Translations under genes and position numbers: made by a program
The notes under the pieces: generated by a model
Told to the model about the DNA's origin: nothing
The model's input: the letters and a program-made list of their open reading frames with translations, nothing else
Database searches by the model: none
Assembly (NCBI GenBank): GCA_012934845.2
Contig: WNNJ02003262.1
Location: 62,001-126,000, forward strand
DNA: 64,000 nt
Direction of reading: 5' to 3'
From: Pomphorhynchus laevis
Lineage: Eukaryota > Acanthocephala > Palaeacanthocephala > Echinorhynchida > Pomphorhynchidae
Shown here: in pieces, positions 1-10,805 of the stretch
Position numbering within the stretch: position 1 is the stretch's first letter
How the letters are laid out: the number at the start of each line of letters is the position of its first letter

Positions 1-154
1 GATTCACCAATCTAAGCTTATAACAAAACTAAAATCAGATATTACGATTTTATGATATCGCAGTAGTGATCGAAAATTTGTACAATTAAAAAAATACATT
101 GACTTCTCTCGATTCGTTTAATTTTTTTAAAATCAATAAAGTCTGTTTACACAA

Positions 155-656
155 TGATTTTATATTATATATGGTATGCATGAATGATCATGCGAAAATG
201 TTTCTTGAAAATTTAAATATGCCATATTTACGATATAAATTAAAAATAGTTTTAATTGGTTAATTTAATGTTCGTTCCTAGATATATACCTTCTTTATCA
301 TCAATATTGGATTTGTTAAGAATAAGGTTTTCTGGATAAATTTGTTCACTAACTGAATAAAAATTATTAGAGTTAAATAAACATATATCAATCGAAACAT
401 ATATTTCATACCTTTATACAATTTAGATTTATTTTTTAAACAGTTATGAACAAATTCATATTATATAAAGCTTAAAAATAAGTAAGCTATAATTGGGCCA
501 CTATTACCTCCCATTGGAACAATTTTTACTTGTCTAAATATAGATGTCCCTACTTTTAAATAATTTTGATTTATTAAAATATTTAAGGATTCTATTAATT
601 CAATTTTATTTATATATTTACTTTTATTTACTTATATTTACTTATATTTACTTGAT
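155..656 (-). mobile_element. Naiad-type PLE fragment (RT C-terminal part)
   Basis: Read on the minus strand this matches the C-terminal half of the reverse transcriptase found in the full Naiad copies at 28.8-55 kb, from the segment before motif B (GVPMGG region) through RYIDD to the thumb. It is more diverged than those copies, has lost bases at the YIDD motif and carries many substitutions, so it is an older dead fragment. It ends near 656 in short repeats of ttatattta type. No promoter or full domain is left. Confidence 0.8.
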
Positions 657-675
657 GGTTTAATAACGTATTTGC

Positions 676-1391
676 TCTGATAAAACTATCTAGTATCGTA
701 TTCAAATACAAAGTATATTATTTATTATCCATTCATAAAAATTTGCCACTTAAGAGTTTAAATTTATTCTTTATATTATTGTGTTGATATATATATTTTA
801 CTATTTTCTGCTTAATGTTATTTTTATAGTAACCTAGTTTAAAATATGTATCTATTAAATTATTTAAATGATTTTGAAGAAAGCCAATATCATTACATAT
901 TGTTGCAATTCTTAAAATTTCATTATTTAATGTATTATATTTTATATTATATGGTATGCATGAATGCTCATGCAAAAATATGTTTCTTGTAAATTTAAAT
1001 ATGTCATCTTTACGATATAAATTAATAGAAGTTTTAGTTAATGTTAATTAAATAATCATATCTAGATATACACCTTCTTTATCATCAATATTGGTTTTGT
1101 TAAGAATAAGGCTTTCTGGATAAATGCGCTCACTAATTGAATAAAAATTATTGGAATTAAATACACATATATCATCAATGTATCGAAACATATATTTCAT
1201 ATATTTATATAGTTTAGATTTAGTTTTTACACAGTTATGAACAAATTCATATTCTATAAAGCTTAAAAACAAGTCAGCTATAATTGGGCTACTATTACCA
1301 CCCATTGGAACACCTTTTACTTGTCTAAATATAGATGTCCCTACTTTTAAATAATTTTGATTTATCAAAATATTTAAGGATTCTATTAATT
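676..1391 (-). mobile_element. Naiad-type PLE fragment (3' end, RT motifs B and C)
   Basis: Minus-strand fragment running from the tail just past the stop codon (near 725) back through the thumb region and RYIDD (complement of about 1170-1190) to motif B. Open stretches at 733-975 and 1048-1368 translate to the same protein as the intact copies. It breaks off abruptly at about 1391, where the sequence jumps to another copy of the thumb region, so part of the element has been deleted or rejoined. Confidence 0.85.
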
Positions 1392-1663
1392 TATTCTTTA
1401 TATTATTGTGTTGATATATATATTTTACTATTTTCTGCTTAATGTTATTTTTATAGTAACCTAGTTTAAAATATGTATCTATTAAATTGATTAAATGAGT
1501 TTGAAGAAATCAAATATCATTACATATTGTTGCAATTCTTAAAATTTCATTATTTAATGTATTATATTTTATATTATATGGAATTCATGAATGCTCATGC
1601 AAAAATGTTTCTTGTAAATTTAAATATGTCATCTTTACGATATAAATTAATAGTAGTTTTAGT
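1389..1663 (-). mobile_element. Naiad-type PLE fragment (thumb region)
   Basis: A third minus-strand piece repeating the C-terminal thumb region already present at 733-1060. Its left end is fused to the previous fragment inside the RT sequence and its right end at 1663 meets a plus-strand Naiad fragment head to head. The overlap of a few bases at both joints suggests microhomology joining or template switching. Confidence 0.8.
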
Positions 1664-2600
1664 TAAAAGTAGGGACATCTATATTTAGACAAGTAAAAGG
1701 TGTTCCAATGGGTGGTAATAGTAGCCCAATTATAGCTGACTTGTTTTTAAGCTTTATAGAATATGAATTTGTTCATAACTGTGTAAAAACTAAATCTAAA
1801 CAATATAAATATATGAAATATATGTTTTGATACATTGATGATATATGTGTATTTAATTCTAATAATTTTTATTCAATTAGTGAGCACATTTATCGAGCAA
1901 GCCTTATTCTTAACAAAACCAATATTAATGATAAAGAAGGTGTATATCTAGATATGAACATTAAATTAACATTAACTAAAACTACTATTAATTTATATCG
2001 TAAAGATGACATATTTAAATTTACAAGAAACATATTTTTGCACGAGCATTCATGCATACCATATAATATAAAATATAATACATTAAATAATGAAATTTTA
2101 AGAATTGCAACAATATGTAATGATATTGGCTTTCTTCAAAATCATTTAAATAATTTAATAGATACATATTTTAAACTAGGTTACTATAAAAATAACATCA
2201 AGCAGAAAATAGTAAAATATATAAATCAACACAATAATATAAAGAATAAATTTAAAATCATAAGCGGAAAATTTTTATGGATGAATAATAAATAATATAC
2301 TTTGTATCTGAAAATGGAAAATCAAATTTCATCAGGGGAAATACGTCATGTTTATGTATTTGGAACCGCTGCTATGTTGGCTCGATGAATAGGAGCCGAA
2401 ATCTGATAACATCATTTTCTCCTGATGAGCTCTAATCATTATTCTAAAAATTGAACAAATCGAGAGAAGTCAATGGTCAAGATGCTTTGCTACGCTGGCG
2501 TAAGTTTACTTGTCTCGATTTTTTTATTTTCAAAAAGAATGTAGTTTTCTTGCACAATAATCTTTATTCTGATACATCGTCTGTTATTTATTATTCAATT
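1664..2600 (+). mobile_element. Naiad-type PLE fragment with stop codon and 3' tail
   Basis: Plus-strand piece starting inside RT motif B, passing YIDD and the thumb region, ending at the stop near 2295 and followed by the element tail to about 2600. The Arg codon of RYIDD is UGA here, exactly as in the copy at 28.8-32.3 kb, so the two are closely related. The post-stop structured RNA is recognisable at 2310-2450 but its pseudoknot stems no longer pair well. An 18-base stretch at 2458-2475 is the reverse complement of 98-115. Confidence 0.85.
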
Positions 2601-2990
2601 CATAAACATTGACTTGTATTTTAAATTTCAATTTTTTAATTTACTTGATATAATTATAAATTGTATAAAATTTTATATGATTATTTACTATTTATTTTTG
2701 ATCTTTATCTTTGACTTATAAAATACGTACGCTCAGTTAACTGATTTGATTTATTGAGTTCTTAATTGAGTTCGAATCTTTATAAATCATATATTATCAT
2801 ACCGAAAAGATAAAAGAATAGAAATGTGCAAATAGAGTGTGAATAAGTCATATGTGAATAAGTCGAATCTTTATTTAATAATAAATGCAATACTTGATAT
2901 AATTATAAATTGTATAAAATTTTATAGACTCAGATAACTGATTTGATTTATTGAATTCTTAAAAATATATAAAAATACGATATGCTGTCC
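2601..2990. other. AT-rich spacer with Naiad-like end motifs
   Basis: No gene seen. Two short stretches, at about 2725-2755 and 2925-2960, resemble the outermost Naiad end (gtagactcag..gctgattt type) and each is followed by attgagttctt or similar, so this looks like decayed element ends. Confidence 0.5.
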
Positions 2991-3332
2991 ATGCGACCTG
3001 ATAGCTGAAGCTATTATGTAGCCAGCTAAAATACAAGTTAGTCGAAGAGGTCCGGAAATATCTTAACAAAATGAAATTCAACCGACTACCAACAAGACGA
3101 TTTTAATGCTTCATTTTAATCTGATGGAGGACCACCATGTTTATCGTCAATATAGTGCATGCTGAGGGACGAAACAACGGTGATACAGGGACGTCCACTG
3201 ATGAGTCCCACCCTGTGGAGTTGTCTGGACAGCATGCTTTCTGTCGTAATGCGACCTGATAGCTGAAGCTATTATGTAGCCAGCTTAAATACAAGTTAGT
3301 CGAAGAGGTCCGGAAATATCTCAACAAAATGA
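2991..3332 (+). repeat. 1.3-copy tandem repeat, 258-base period, with hammerhead-like boxes
   Basis: An 84-base stretch at 2991-3074 recurs at 3249-3332 with very few changes, giving a 258-base unit. Late in the unit lie GGGAC-GAAA-CAAC (about 3173-3178 onward), GUCCA-CUGAUGA-GUCCC (about 3193-3209) and GUUGUC-UGGAC (about 3220-3231). These are the three strands of a hammerhead ribozyme with mutually complementary stems, but in an order that would make a knot rather than the usual fold. Short tandem hammerhead-bearing elements are known in animals; this may be a relic or an unusual version. A minus-strand open stretch over it (3103-3327) looks accidental. Confidence 0.5.
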
Positions 3333-3945
3333 GATTATTATATTGTTGTATTTCATTCGTTCTTAATTATATATAACTAATTATCTCAATTAGCTATTAT
3401 TATAATATTAATTCTAACAAAAATTAAATTCTAATTTCTAAGTTATAAATGCAGTTCGCTTAAAATGCAAAAAGGTTTTTTAATGTAAAATTACACACAT
3501 ATCTATAAATTATGTGGAAGACGGTGCATATTATAGTGCTTATTCAATCCGTTAGGTCGTGAATGCATTGTTTCGCCATTAGGAGGTACAGATATTACCC
3601 TTAAAACAAATATGGATTAATATATTATGCAATTGGTTTAAAAAAAAACAAAAATTACAAATAATAAATTGTGTCTAAGTCTTGTATATAGCTCGTCCAC
3701 TCAACCGTGCCCAGAACGCAACTAGCGTTACCGCGTTGGATGGCAACGCTCAGACTCTGCAGCAAGAAATCCATGGAAAATCGAAACTAAATGATCTTGC
3801 TCAACTATATATACTTCTTCGTACTTCACAGGATTCATTATATGCAAATGACGACTGTGGTGTGCAATTTACATAAAACTGAGCAGATGTTGTGAAAATC
3901 AATTAAATAACTTTTAATAAAATAAAAATTTATTTAATTGGAAAT
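3333..3945. other. AT-rich spacer
   Basis: Mostly low-complexity A/T sequence. A small plus-strand open frame at 3682-3876 (64 codons) lies in a locally less AT-rich patch, but I recognise no family and see no start context or splice signals to support it. Confidence 0.4.
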
Positions 3946-4030
3946 TACAATATTTCTATAGCTCATGATATCATCATCAAGATTAAAATTAAATGTTCAC
4001 AAAATTTGGATGGCTAACATGTATGCAAAA
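3946..4030 (-). mobile_element. PLE tail remnant
   Basis: On the minus strand this reads UUGAUGAUGAUA..UAUAGAAAUAUU, the same tail layout as the PLE end at 5105-5215 (CUGAUGAUGAUA..UAUCGAAAUAU) and shares further words with it (acaagcattratgtg). It lies upstream of a plus-strand PLE fragment, an inverted arrangement seen repeatedly in the window. Confidence 0.55.
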
Positions 4031-4390
4031 GTACAAGCATTAATGTGCTTGGTATTTCTACTTTAAAAGAAAAATAATATAACGAAAAACAAAACATGCA
4101 ACATAAATTGAACAACACACAATTTGAAACAAACGAAAAAGAAAAAATAATAAAACAAGTGATAAAAACATACCAATTGAATAATAAAAATAATGTAATA
4201 ATAGAGTAATTAATTTAATCTAAACCAAAACAATCTTAGAACAATTAGAAAACAAACAAATTGAAAAATGAAAATAATGTTATATTAGAATAATTAATTA
4301 TAATATAATTTAAGGTTGAAATCAGATTTATTATTAAGCATTTAATTAGAAAATCGTGTAATATCAAAAGGGTTAAGAATAAAGAAACCT
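4031..4390. other. A-rich low-complexity spacer
   Basis: Runs of aaacaaa and aataaa type repeats with no coding potential. I see nothing else in it. Confidence 0.5.
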
Positions 4391-5000
4391 CTAAATGTGG
4401 ATATTAATGATTTTGACATGGAAGCTATTGAGCTACTACAAATACGTTGGAAGAGTATGCTTTATAGGGCTGGGGTTGAACTATCTAGATCACTCTCAAA
4501 GTTCTATTGAAGAATATAAAATACTAACCGTCCTTACATTGATGATTGTTTTAACAGAAATCTCATACCGAATAAATGTCGAAAATTATAACGACTAGTC
4601 CATTGATATGTACCACCTTTAGAATTATACTCATTTGAGCTCCATCCAAACCGTCGCATTCGGAAAGGTAGAACAAAGGAACATAGAGATATATATTTTA
4701 CACTTAAAACGCGATACTATTGTCATAAAACGAGCGGACAAGGGTGGACACATCGTTGTATGGCTAAAGTCTGACCATCTAGAAGAATCCGAAGAGCATC
4801 TTAATTCAAACCAACTATCGCAAGGCTGAAACACGGACTTAGAGCAAACATTTGATAAAATGAGAATATTTTTAGTAGCTACGTGCAAAAAGGAGTACTT
4901 ACAGCAAATGAAGCATCCACTATTGTTCCTAACATAATACAACCAGGTACATTTTATATGCTGCTAAATATTCACTAAAAGATCAATAAGGTTCTCCCAC
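4391..5000 (+). mobile_element. PLE fragment, N-terminal part
   Basis: At 4690-4830 the plus strand reads DTIVIKRADKGGHIVV followed by LEESEEHLNSN, the conserved 'I.KADKG..VVV' segment that precedes the RT of Penelope-type elements. Further on, GTFYMLLNIHK at about 4945-4985 corresponds to the 'F Y x L P K x H K' motif. Frames change between these pieces and the polymerase core is missing, so it is a 3'-truncated relic. It does not match the Naiad copies and belongs to the usual PLE group with a C-terminal nuclease. Confidence 0.65.
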
Positions 5001-5104
5001 GTAAAAACTATCTCGTATTTTACATAAAAAAGATAATAAATACTAAACCCATAATCTTCTTCCATTTCAAATATATAGTAATTACAGAAACAAAGAAGCA
5101 GAAA

Positions 5105-5560
5105 TTATCCTTTATTTAGTTAAAAAAATTATATTTCGATAGCTCCTGTTATCATCATCAGGATTACAATAAAATGTTTCACAAATTTTCTCTTTACCCC
5201 GTGTTTGCAACATTTATACAAAAATACAAGCATTGATGTGCCCCGCATTTCTACTTAAAAACAAATTGATTGTTTTCTACAAAACAATCATACACTACAA
5301 TTGAAGGTTGTCATCATATGTATTATTAAGCATTAAATTAGGTTCTTTTTTAATAAAATACGCTTCTTGAATCATGCGAGATAACAAGTTACTTTCAAAT
5401 GATAAAATAGATGCATTTTTAAAATCAACTGAATGATTCAAACTCACAAAATGCCGAGCAACAGCACTAGAATTAATCCCTTTACGTACATTATAATTAT
5501 GTTGTTTAATACGCTTTACCAAACCTTGGCCCGTTTGACCAACATATACCAACAAATTAA
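5105..5560 (-). mobile_element. PLE 3' end: GIY-YIG nuclease and tail
   Basis: Minus-strand frame 5555-5295 reads LVYVGQTGQGLVKRIKQHNY then RHFVSLNHSVDF and E..LLSRMIQEAYFIKK, the second half of a GIY-YIG nuclease (the YVGQTG motif, catalytic Arg, His and Glu). The first GIY half is lost. Downstream, complement of about 5125-5165, is the tail motif CUGAUGA-U-GAUA..UAUC-GAAA. In complete PLEs this nuclease nicks the target for reverse transcription. Confidence 0.75.
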
Positions 5561-5639
5561 ACTAATAAATTTAGTTTAATAGTCTGAGAGCTGCTGCCAG
5601 CATCAGAAAAACAAAACATAATTTTTTTTCTGAACAAAT

Positions 5640-6180
5640 TACATTTTGTTTTTCTGATGATGGAATATGTTTATATTTATGCAGCAAGTAGCAACATAAA
5701 AATGAATTTGTATTTAGTCCATAATCAGTTCTTTTAAATGATATACATTATAATTAAGTTGTTTAATACGTTTAATCGTACATTGACTAATTTATCCAAC
5801 ATATGCCTGTTCACATGCTTTACAAAGTATCTTATAAACAATAGCATAAAATCTGGTTCACGTTTAAATAATTTATGAATTTTAGGCAATTTTCTGTTAA
5901 AAATGTGCACTTTGTTAACGTTACTATTTTTTATATTATTGTTAATAAACTTTGAAGAGAAAACTGAATTCCACTTGTTACCAACTAAAGATATAATTTT
6001 TTCTCAGGACCAAAAACTTTATTTTATGCGCTAAAGATTTAAACTTAGCCTTCTGAATATCCCAAATCGGAAAACAACTTTTTAGTAAACTGTGTAATAG
6101 CCATTTCTCTTTCACAATATAAGTGATAGTTAGAACATATACGATCGCAACTTAGGTGATGTAACGTAGTTGCGGAAATA
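5640..6180 (-). mobile_element. Second decayed PLE GIY-YIG fragment
   Basis: Complement of about 5745-5830 reads EQAYVG..SQCTIKRIKQLNYNVY, clearly a decayed paralogue of the nuclease at 5295-5555. Further upstream sequence (to about 6180) holds scattered PLE-like words but no open frame. Probably an older insertion of the same family. Confidence 0.5.
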
Positions 6181-6334
6181 AGCATTTTAGTTGGAACATT
6201 TGAGGTTCACGAAACTATATCAGGCCCGGTGGCAACGTCTTGATAGACACTTGTTTGAAGTATAAACGAATCAACCCGCTGAATTAACACATCGAGAAAT
6301 AATCACCAGCTTCATATCCTTCATATCCATATAA

Positions 6335-6760
6335 AAAAGTATGAGAGATAATATCATACAAGATAATGCGGTCTCGGACGTAAAAGTTCTAAGGGTACTG
6401 AAAGTACTTAGACCATTACGAGGTCTAAGTAGGCGATGGACCATTACGTCATCCCTCTCGACGTCCGCCGCGCTCCCTCTTTTATTACATTCAAATACCT
6501 TTTCCGTACCCACCTTTTCGATATATAATTTAGACTTGTTTCGTGATCGTGTAAGCGTGCGGCGGCATGCATTTGACACGTAAAAAGAAATCATTTTTCT
6601 CGTCCAATGCGTTTTTGCCGTAGTGAAAACAATCGGAAGCATCTTTCATATCGATGCCATGATAGAGTTTATGTTTGCCTGTATTGGTGTCAACTTATTC
6701 AAGGGAACATTTTACAAATGCAGTGATGCTTGTAAACTAACGAGGGATTTATTGTAAAAA
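6335..6760 (+). pseudogene. Voltage-gated calcium channel alpha-1 fragment (domain III S4-S5)
   Basis: Plus strand 6370-6432 encodes AVSDVKVLRVLKVLRPLR, the S4 voltage sensor of a Cav-type domain III (usual form [24 protein letters not shown]). About 170 bases later, 6604-6735 encodes QCVFAVVKTIGSIFHID then MIEFMFACIGVNLFKGTFYK and CSDA, the following S4-S5 linker, S5 and start of the pore loop. After RPLR a GTCTAAGT could be a donor, and GTAAAC after CSDA another, so these may be two exons; but the expected '[11 protein letters not shown]' linker is missing and the second piece lies between inverted repeats. I therefore call it a broken or captured fragment. A live exon pair with a lost middle exon is the alternative. 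Confidence 0.6.
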
Positions 6761-6832
6761 ATAGAATTTTTTACGTGACAAATGCATGCTGGCGCACGCT
6801 TACACGACTACGAAAAAACAAAAGTCTAAATA
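6528..6832. repeat. Inverted repeat (about 65-base arms) around a channel exon
   Basis: Arm 6528-6594 (core cgtgtaagcgtgcgg and catgcatttg) reappears inverted at 6766-6832 with about 85 % identity by eye. The roughly 170 bases between them carry the S5 coding piece of the calcium channel. The arrangement resembles a small foldback transposon that captured an exon, or two facing copies of one short repeat. Confidence 0.65.
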
Positions 6833-6839
6833 ATGTGTC

Positions 6840-9800
6840 AATAAGCAGGAAAGGAGGAGGTATTTGATAAAAATACCTCCTCCGAGAAATAATCGAAGAC
6901 CGTAGTTGTTAGAATAATTGGGAACTTGGAGTAAGATGGAATGACGTGAAAGCAGCGATAGAGAGATCGGGCGAGTGTGGTCTAAGAAGGGGAGTTGATA
7001 GGCGATATGGATCCGACAGCGATGAGACAAAATGTGACAAGAAGGCGGATTTTGATGTGGATGTGGATAGTGGACCAGGATATTTGGGCAAGATATGTGG
7101 ATGTGTGGTCGAAGCGACAGAGACGTAGGAGCACTCAAACGGCGAAGTTGATGATGCGTTATAGGGGTAGGATGATGAATTTTGTTGAATTGGCGAAAAG
7201 GCTGAGGCAGTAATCAATTTTAGGGAAGAGAAGCGATGAAATAAGAGACGTACAGGAACGGATGTCGACAATGGGGCTGATACGGCGGATGTCAGGGAGA
7301 ATTAAGTTAGACGAGCGGACCTTGTCGCGGACGAAGGGTTTAAGGGAGAGGTGATCATCGAAATGGAATCTTAAGAAAGTGAGATTGTGGACTACGGGGA
7401 TGATTGATACGGCAAAAGATACAGGGGGAGGAGATATGCTAGGTTGACGGGGAGGAAGGATCTTGATTATTTAAGACATGCCTGGGTTTAGAACGAAACG
7501 AAGATGGGAGAGACGTTTGTAGATAGAAGAAAGACAGTCCGAGGCAGAAATTGCGATATCGTGTATGCGATGGGCGGGTGAATGAGCATATATGAGGATG
7601 TCATCGGTGTATTGCATGACGTTATAGGAGTAACGTTTGATAAACGGAGAGAGATCGCCAAGTAGACTAGAGAAAGGCAGGGGTCCTAAGACTGAATCTT
7701 GTGGTACCCCGCAGAAAATACGGATGGGAGGAGAGGATGATGAATTTGAACAGACCCGAAAAGAACGGTCGGATAGATATGAGGTAAGCCATGCGAGGAA
7801 GAAAAGCCGTAATCATAACGAAGACGAGAAAAGAGGATGGAGTGGTCGACGATGTCGAAGGCGGAGGAGAGATCGAGGGAGATGAGAAAACTGTATAGGT
7901 CATTGTCACTTGAAATGAGTATGTCGTTGTAAACTTTCATGCATGTGATTCCTGTGGAGTGATTAGATCGGAAATCGGATTGGGAAGGATGGAGCAGATT
8001 AGAGGACGAGAGATAAACGTTGATCTGTATTAAGATGACGCGTTCTAAGAGCTTAGAAAGAGTAGGGAGGAGTGAAATGGGGCGATAGCTAGAAGGAAGG
8101 TAGGGATCAAGCGATTGTTTCTTAAGGCGGAGCCGGACAATAGCGGATTTTTATTCTGAAGGGAAGATACGACTGCGAATGAGTGAGTTAAACAAGGTGG
8201 CATGGTAAGGGGTTATCGATGAGCATCTGGATTTTAGTATATGGTTAGGCAGGGGATTGGCAGGTAGGGTTTTGTTGAGCAAAGACATGATCACATATGA
8301 TACTTCGGCAGATAAGACAGGGAGAAAATGAAAGTGTTCCGGGAGGATGATGCGAGGCGGCGAAGAGTGGGACGGTGTGGAGACGTGGGTGTGAAAGTGT
8401 AACGTGCATAATTTGGTTTGGAGAAATGATTAAATATCATGGGGATTAGTGTTGCGAGACGAAGAGGAGCGAGAAAGGATCGAGTTAAAAGTATGCCAGA
8501 GAGACTCAGAATTTAATAAAGTTGTGATTTTATGCTGCCATAATGAGTTCCATTTGTTACGTAGTAGATTAATATTAGATCGGAGAAGAGCAAGAGAGGA
8601 ATCACGGAGAGATGGTGTAAGCGAGCGAATATCAGTCTGATAAAACGGTGATAGACTCGAAAAGCATAACGGTATTGACGCTTTGAGAGTAAGCATTGGA
8701 TGTCAAACCATGGGGCACGTTGCAAGCGACGGTGAGGGTGAAGCTTGAAGGGCATTAGAAGATCGAGTGTGGATGTGAGTTCAGAGTCAAAAAGAAAGGC
8801 GAGATCGTGAGGAGAGGAAGATGTTATTGTATGAGAGGATAAAGATGATTTGAGTGATGCATAGTGAAGAAGCGGGAGGTCAAGATTTCTCAAAGGACGA
8901 TATAGGATGGTAGGTGTGTGAAGCGATGTGTAGTTGGATGTGAGATCATCGATGACGAGGAAGTGATTGGATAGACCAGGATCGAAGATTGACAGTGAGA
9001 TGTATTCAGCGAAACGATCAAGGACAGCAATAATGTCGAATGCACCGCCAAGAATATGTGTGGGGCAGTTAATATGAGTTTGGAGTTGTAGTTGGATAGA
9101 ATGTTGATAAACCGGATGGAATCCGTGGAAGAGGGGCGGTCGAGGCTGATGTTGAAGTCGCTAAGAACGAGTGAAGGGTAGGAGGACAAAGAACAGTGAG
9201 AAAGGAGGTCAGCGAGTTCGGTAAAAAATACGAAGGTAGGATCAGATGAACCATGACAGTATACAATGACGAGATCCACAGTCATCGGGCTAGAGCGATG
9301 CTTGAAAACAATTTTCAGAAGAGAGGGCTGAGAAGGATTAGATTGAGAAGATTTGTTTAGGCGGATGAATGCCATAGGAGAGATGTCGTTGAAAATGGAA
9401 GGTTTATCTGCAGGGACAAGAGAGGAGAGGATTGATATGACGGCGGAAATATCGTGGTCGAGACGTACTTGTGGAGATAAGGAGGTGGAAGGAGTTATAT
9501 TAGTGACGATGACGCAACGATCGCAAGGAGAAAAGAGTTTCCATAAAAGAGGATGAGTGACGTGAGTGGGAGAGATGACGATAGGAGTGCTGGGAGTTGA
9601 GGATATTAAGGTAGCAGGTTAGACAGCGGGAGACAAAGAGAATAAGGATAATATAGAGGGTTGGCAAGCGATGTGATGAAAGGTTATGAATGGAAGGATA
9701 GTGGTGGGTGGTGTAGTTGATTTTAATTGATGAGTGTAGGTTATTGAGAAACGAGACAGGATGGTCGGGACTTTATTAAGTGAAAATGATATGGGACGGT

Positions 9801-10010
9801 AAATGGATATAGTGACTTGATTAGTGGGTGTAGAAAGGACATCGGGAATGACGAAGTAGTTTGAGATGGCCGTGTTGGAGGTTGATATGAGATTATGGGA
9901 GAGACTGCGGGTTAGTTTGTTTGCACAAAATCCACATATGAAGTCTTCTTTAGGCTTCTGTTGTCGCAGACAATTGTGGTCCAGACGCTGCAGTCGTATG
10001 CTGATCACTG
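6840..10010 (-). mobile_element. LINE-1 copy 1: CR1/L2-like LINE, decayed
   Basis: Read on the minus strand the order is a Cys-bearing N-terminal part (10008-9619, with ICGFCANK), an AP endonuclease-like region (9375-8890; SDFNISLDRP corresponds to the GDFN motif), RT (8100-7270; LISLDLSSAFDIVDHSIL near 7850), and the C-terminal segment (complement of 7200-6950; RFDHTSTYLAQISW equals the SDHISSYLSKLGW of the copy at 19.9 kb). It is broken by many stops and frameshifts. APE-type LINEs nick DNA with the endonuclease and reverse transcribe at the nick. The strand is markedly less AT-rich than its surroundings. It is the most decayed of three copies of this family here. Confidence 0.75.
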
Positions 10011-10424
10011 TTAACTTAAACTAATTGGCTTTGACGAGATATAAAGGACGCAATTACAATCATGACGTTGAAAAACTAATCTAAACGTATTAAATGATTT
10101 TACGTTGTTCACAATTTGTTTGTTTTTTATATTTTCCATATATAAATTTTAAAATTGTGTTAAATAAACACAATTTTCTGTGATGGATCTGCTTTTACTT
10201 TTGTTGATTTTAGCGAAAGAATTTATTATTATTTAACCAATATAAAATATATTATTGTCGCGATTATCCTATAAGCTCCGATAATTATATACCAGATTAC
10301 ATTTTGAACTTGTAATTTATATTACTTATGCTTTCAAGTTTATTTAATCTATTTCGAAAAGGGTTAGACCGCTAAGTAGTCTATAAATTTGCAGGAATGT
10401 TTCGTGTAATCTTTCAACGACTAG
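10011..10424. other. AT-rich spacer
   Basis: No coding potential or repeat that I can identify; long A/T runs with a few aataaa words. Confidence 0.4.
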
Positions 10425-10805
10425 TTGGATCACTAATATACCATCTAAGTATTACAGCATGTTGAAACTTGTGATCAGTACCTGCTCCCTGATGAACCAC
10501 TGAATACATAAATGAATACATATAAACTTTGAAGATTAAATTTCATAACGTTTGATCTTAGTCAACATCCTCCATGCGCGTCGCGCCGCTCTCGTCGGCT
10601 GGAACGGCTGCAGCATCAGCCTTTCCGTCCAGAGGCTCAACAGCATCGTCATCGATCCCGAGCCCGATCTCGATCATCCGATTGATGCGTTCCGAGTAGC
10701 TCTCCGGGTGCTCCAGACTGAAGTAGACCATCCAAGTATTACAGCATATTAAAAAGTTAGTGCTCAGTGCCTGCGCCCTGAAGATCCACTGATCACTAAC
10801 GTCGG
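10425..10805 (+). repeat. Direct repeat pair flanking a GC-rich segment
   Basis: About 70 bases at 10437-10504 (aagtattacagcat core, then ccctgatgaaccactga) recur at 10730-10794 with about 84 % identity (ccctgaagatccactga). Between them 10565-10720 is strikingly GC-rich for this window and holds an open frame (10552-10752, 66 codons; WNGCSISLSVQRLNS) that I do not recognise. The layout could be a duplicated PLE-type tail around captured sequence. Confidence 0.45.

Noticed and set aside
3103-3327. 74-codon minus-strand frame over the 258-base repeat
   Set aside because: It runs across the repeat and its hairpins with no family resemblance; the repeat structure explains the sequence better.
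6271-6642. 123-codon minus-strand frame opposite the calcium-channel fragment
   Set aside because: It is antisense to clear channel homology and crosses the inverted-repeat arm; no own homology seen.
7637-7885. Arg/Lys/Glu-rich plus-strand frames at 6.9-9.6 kb
   Set aside because: They are the complement of the Ser/Leu/Pro-rich LINE-1 coding strand and have no homology of their own.
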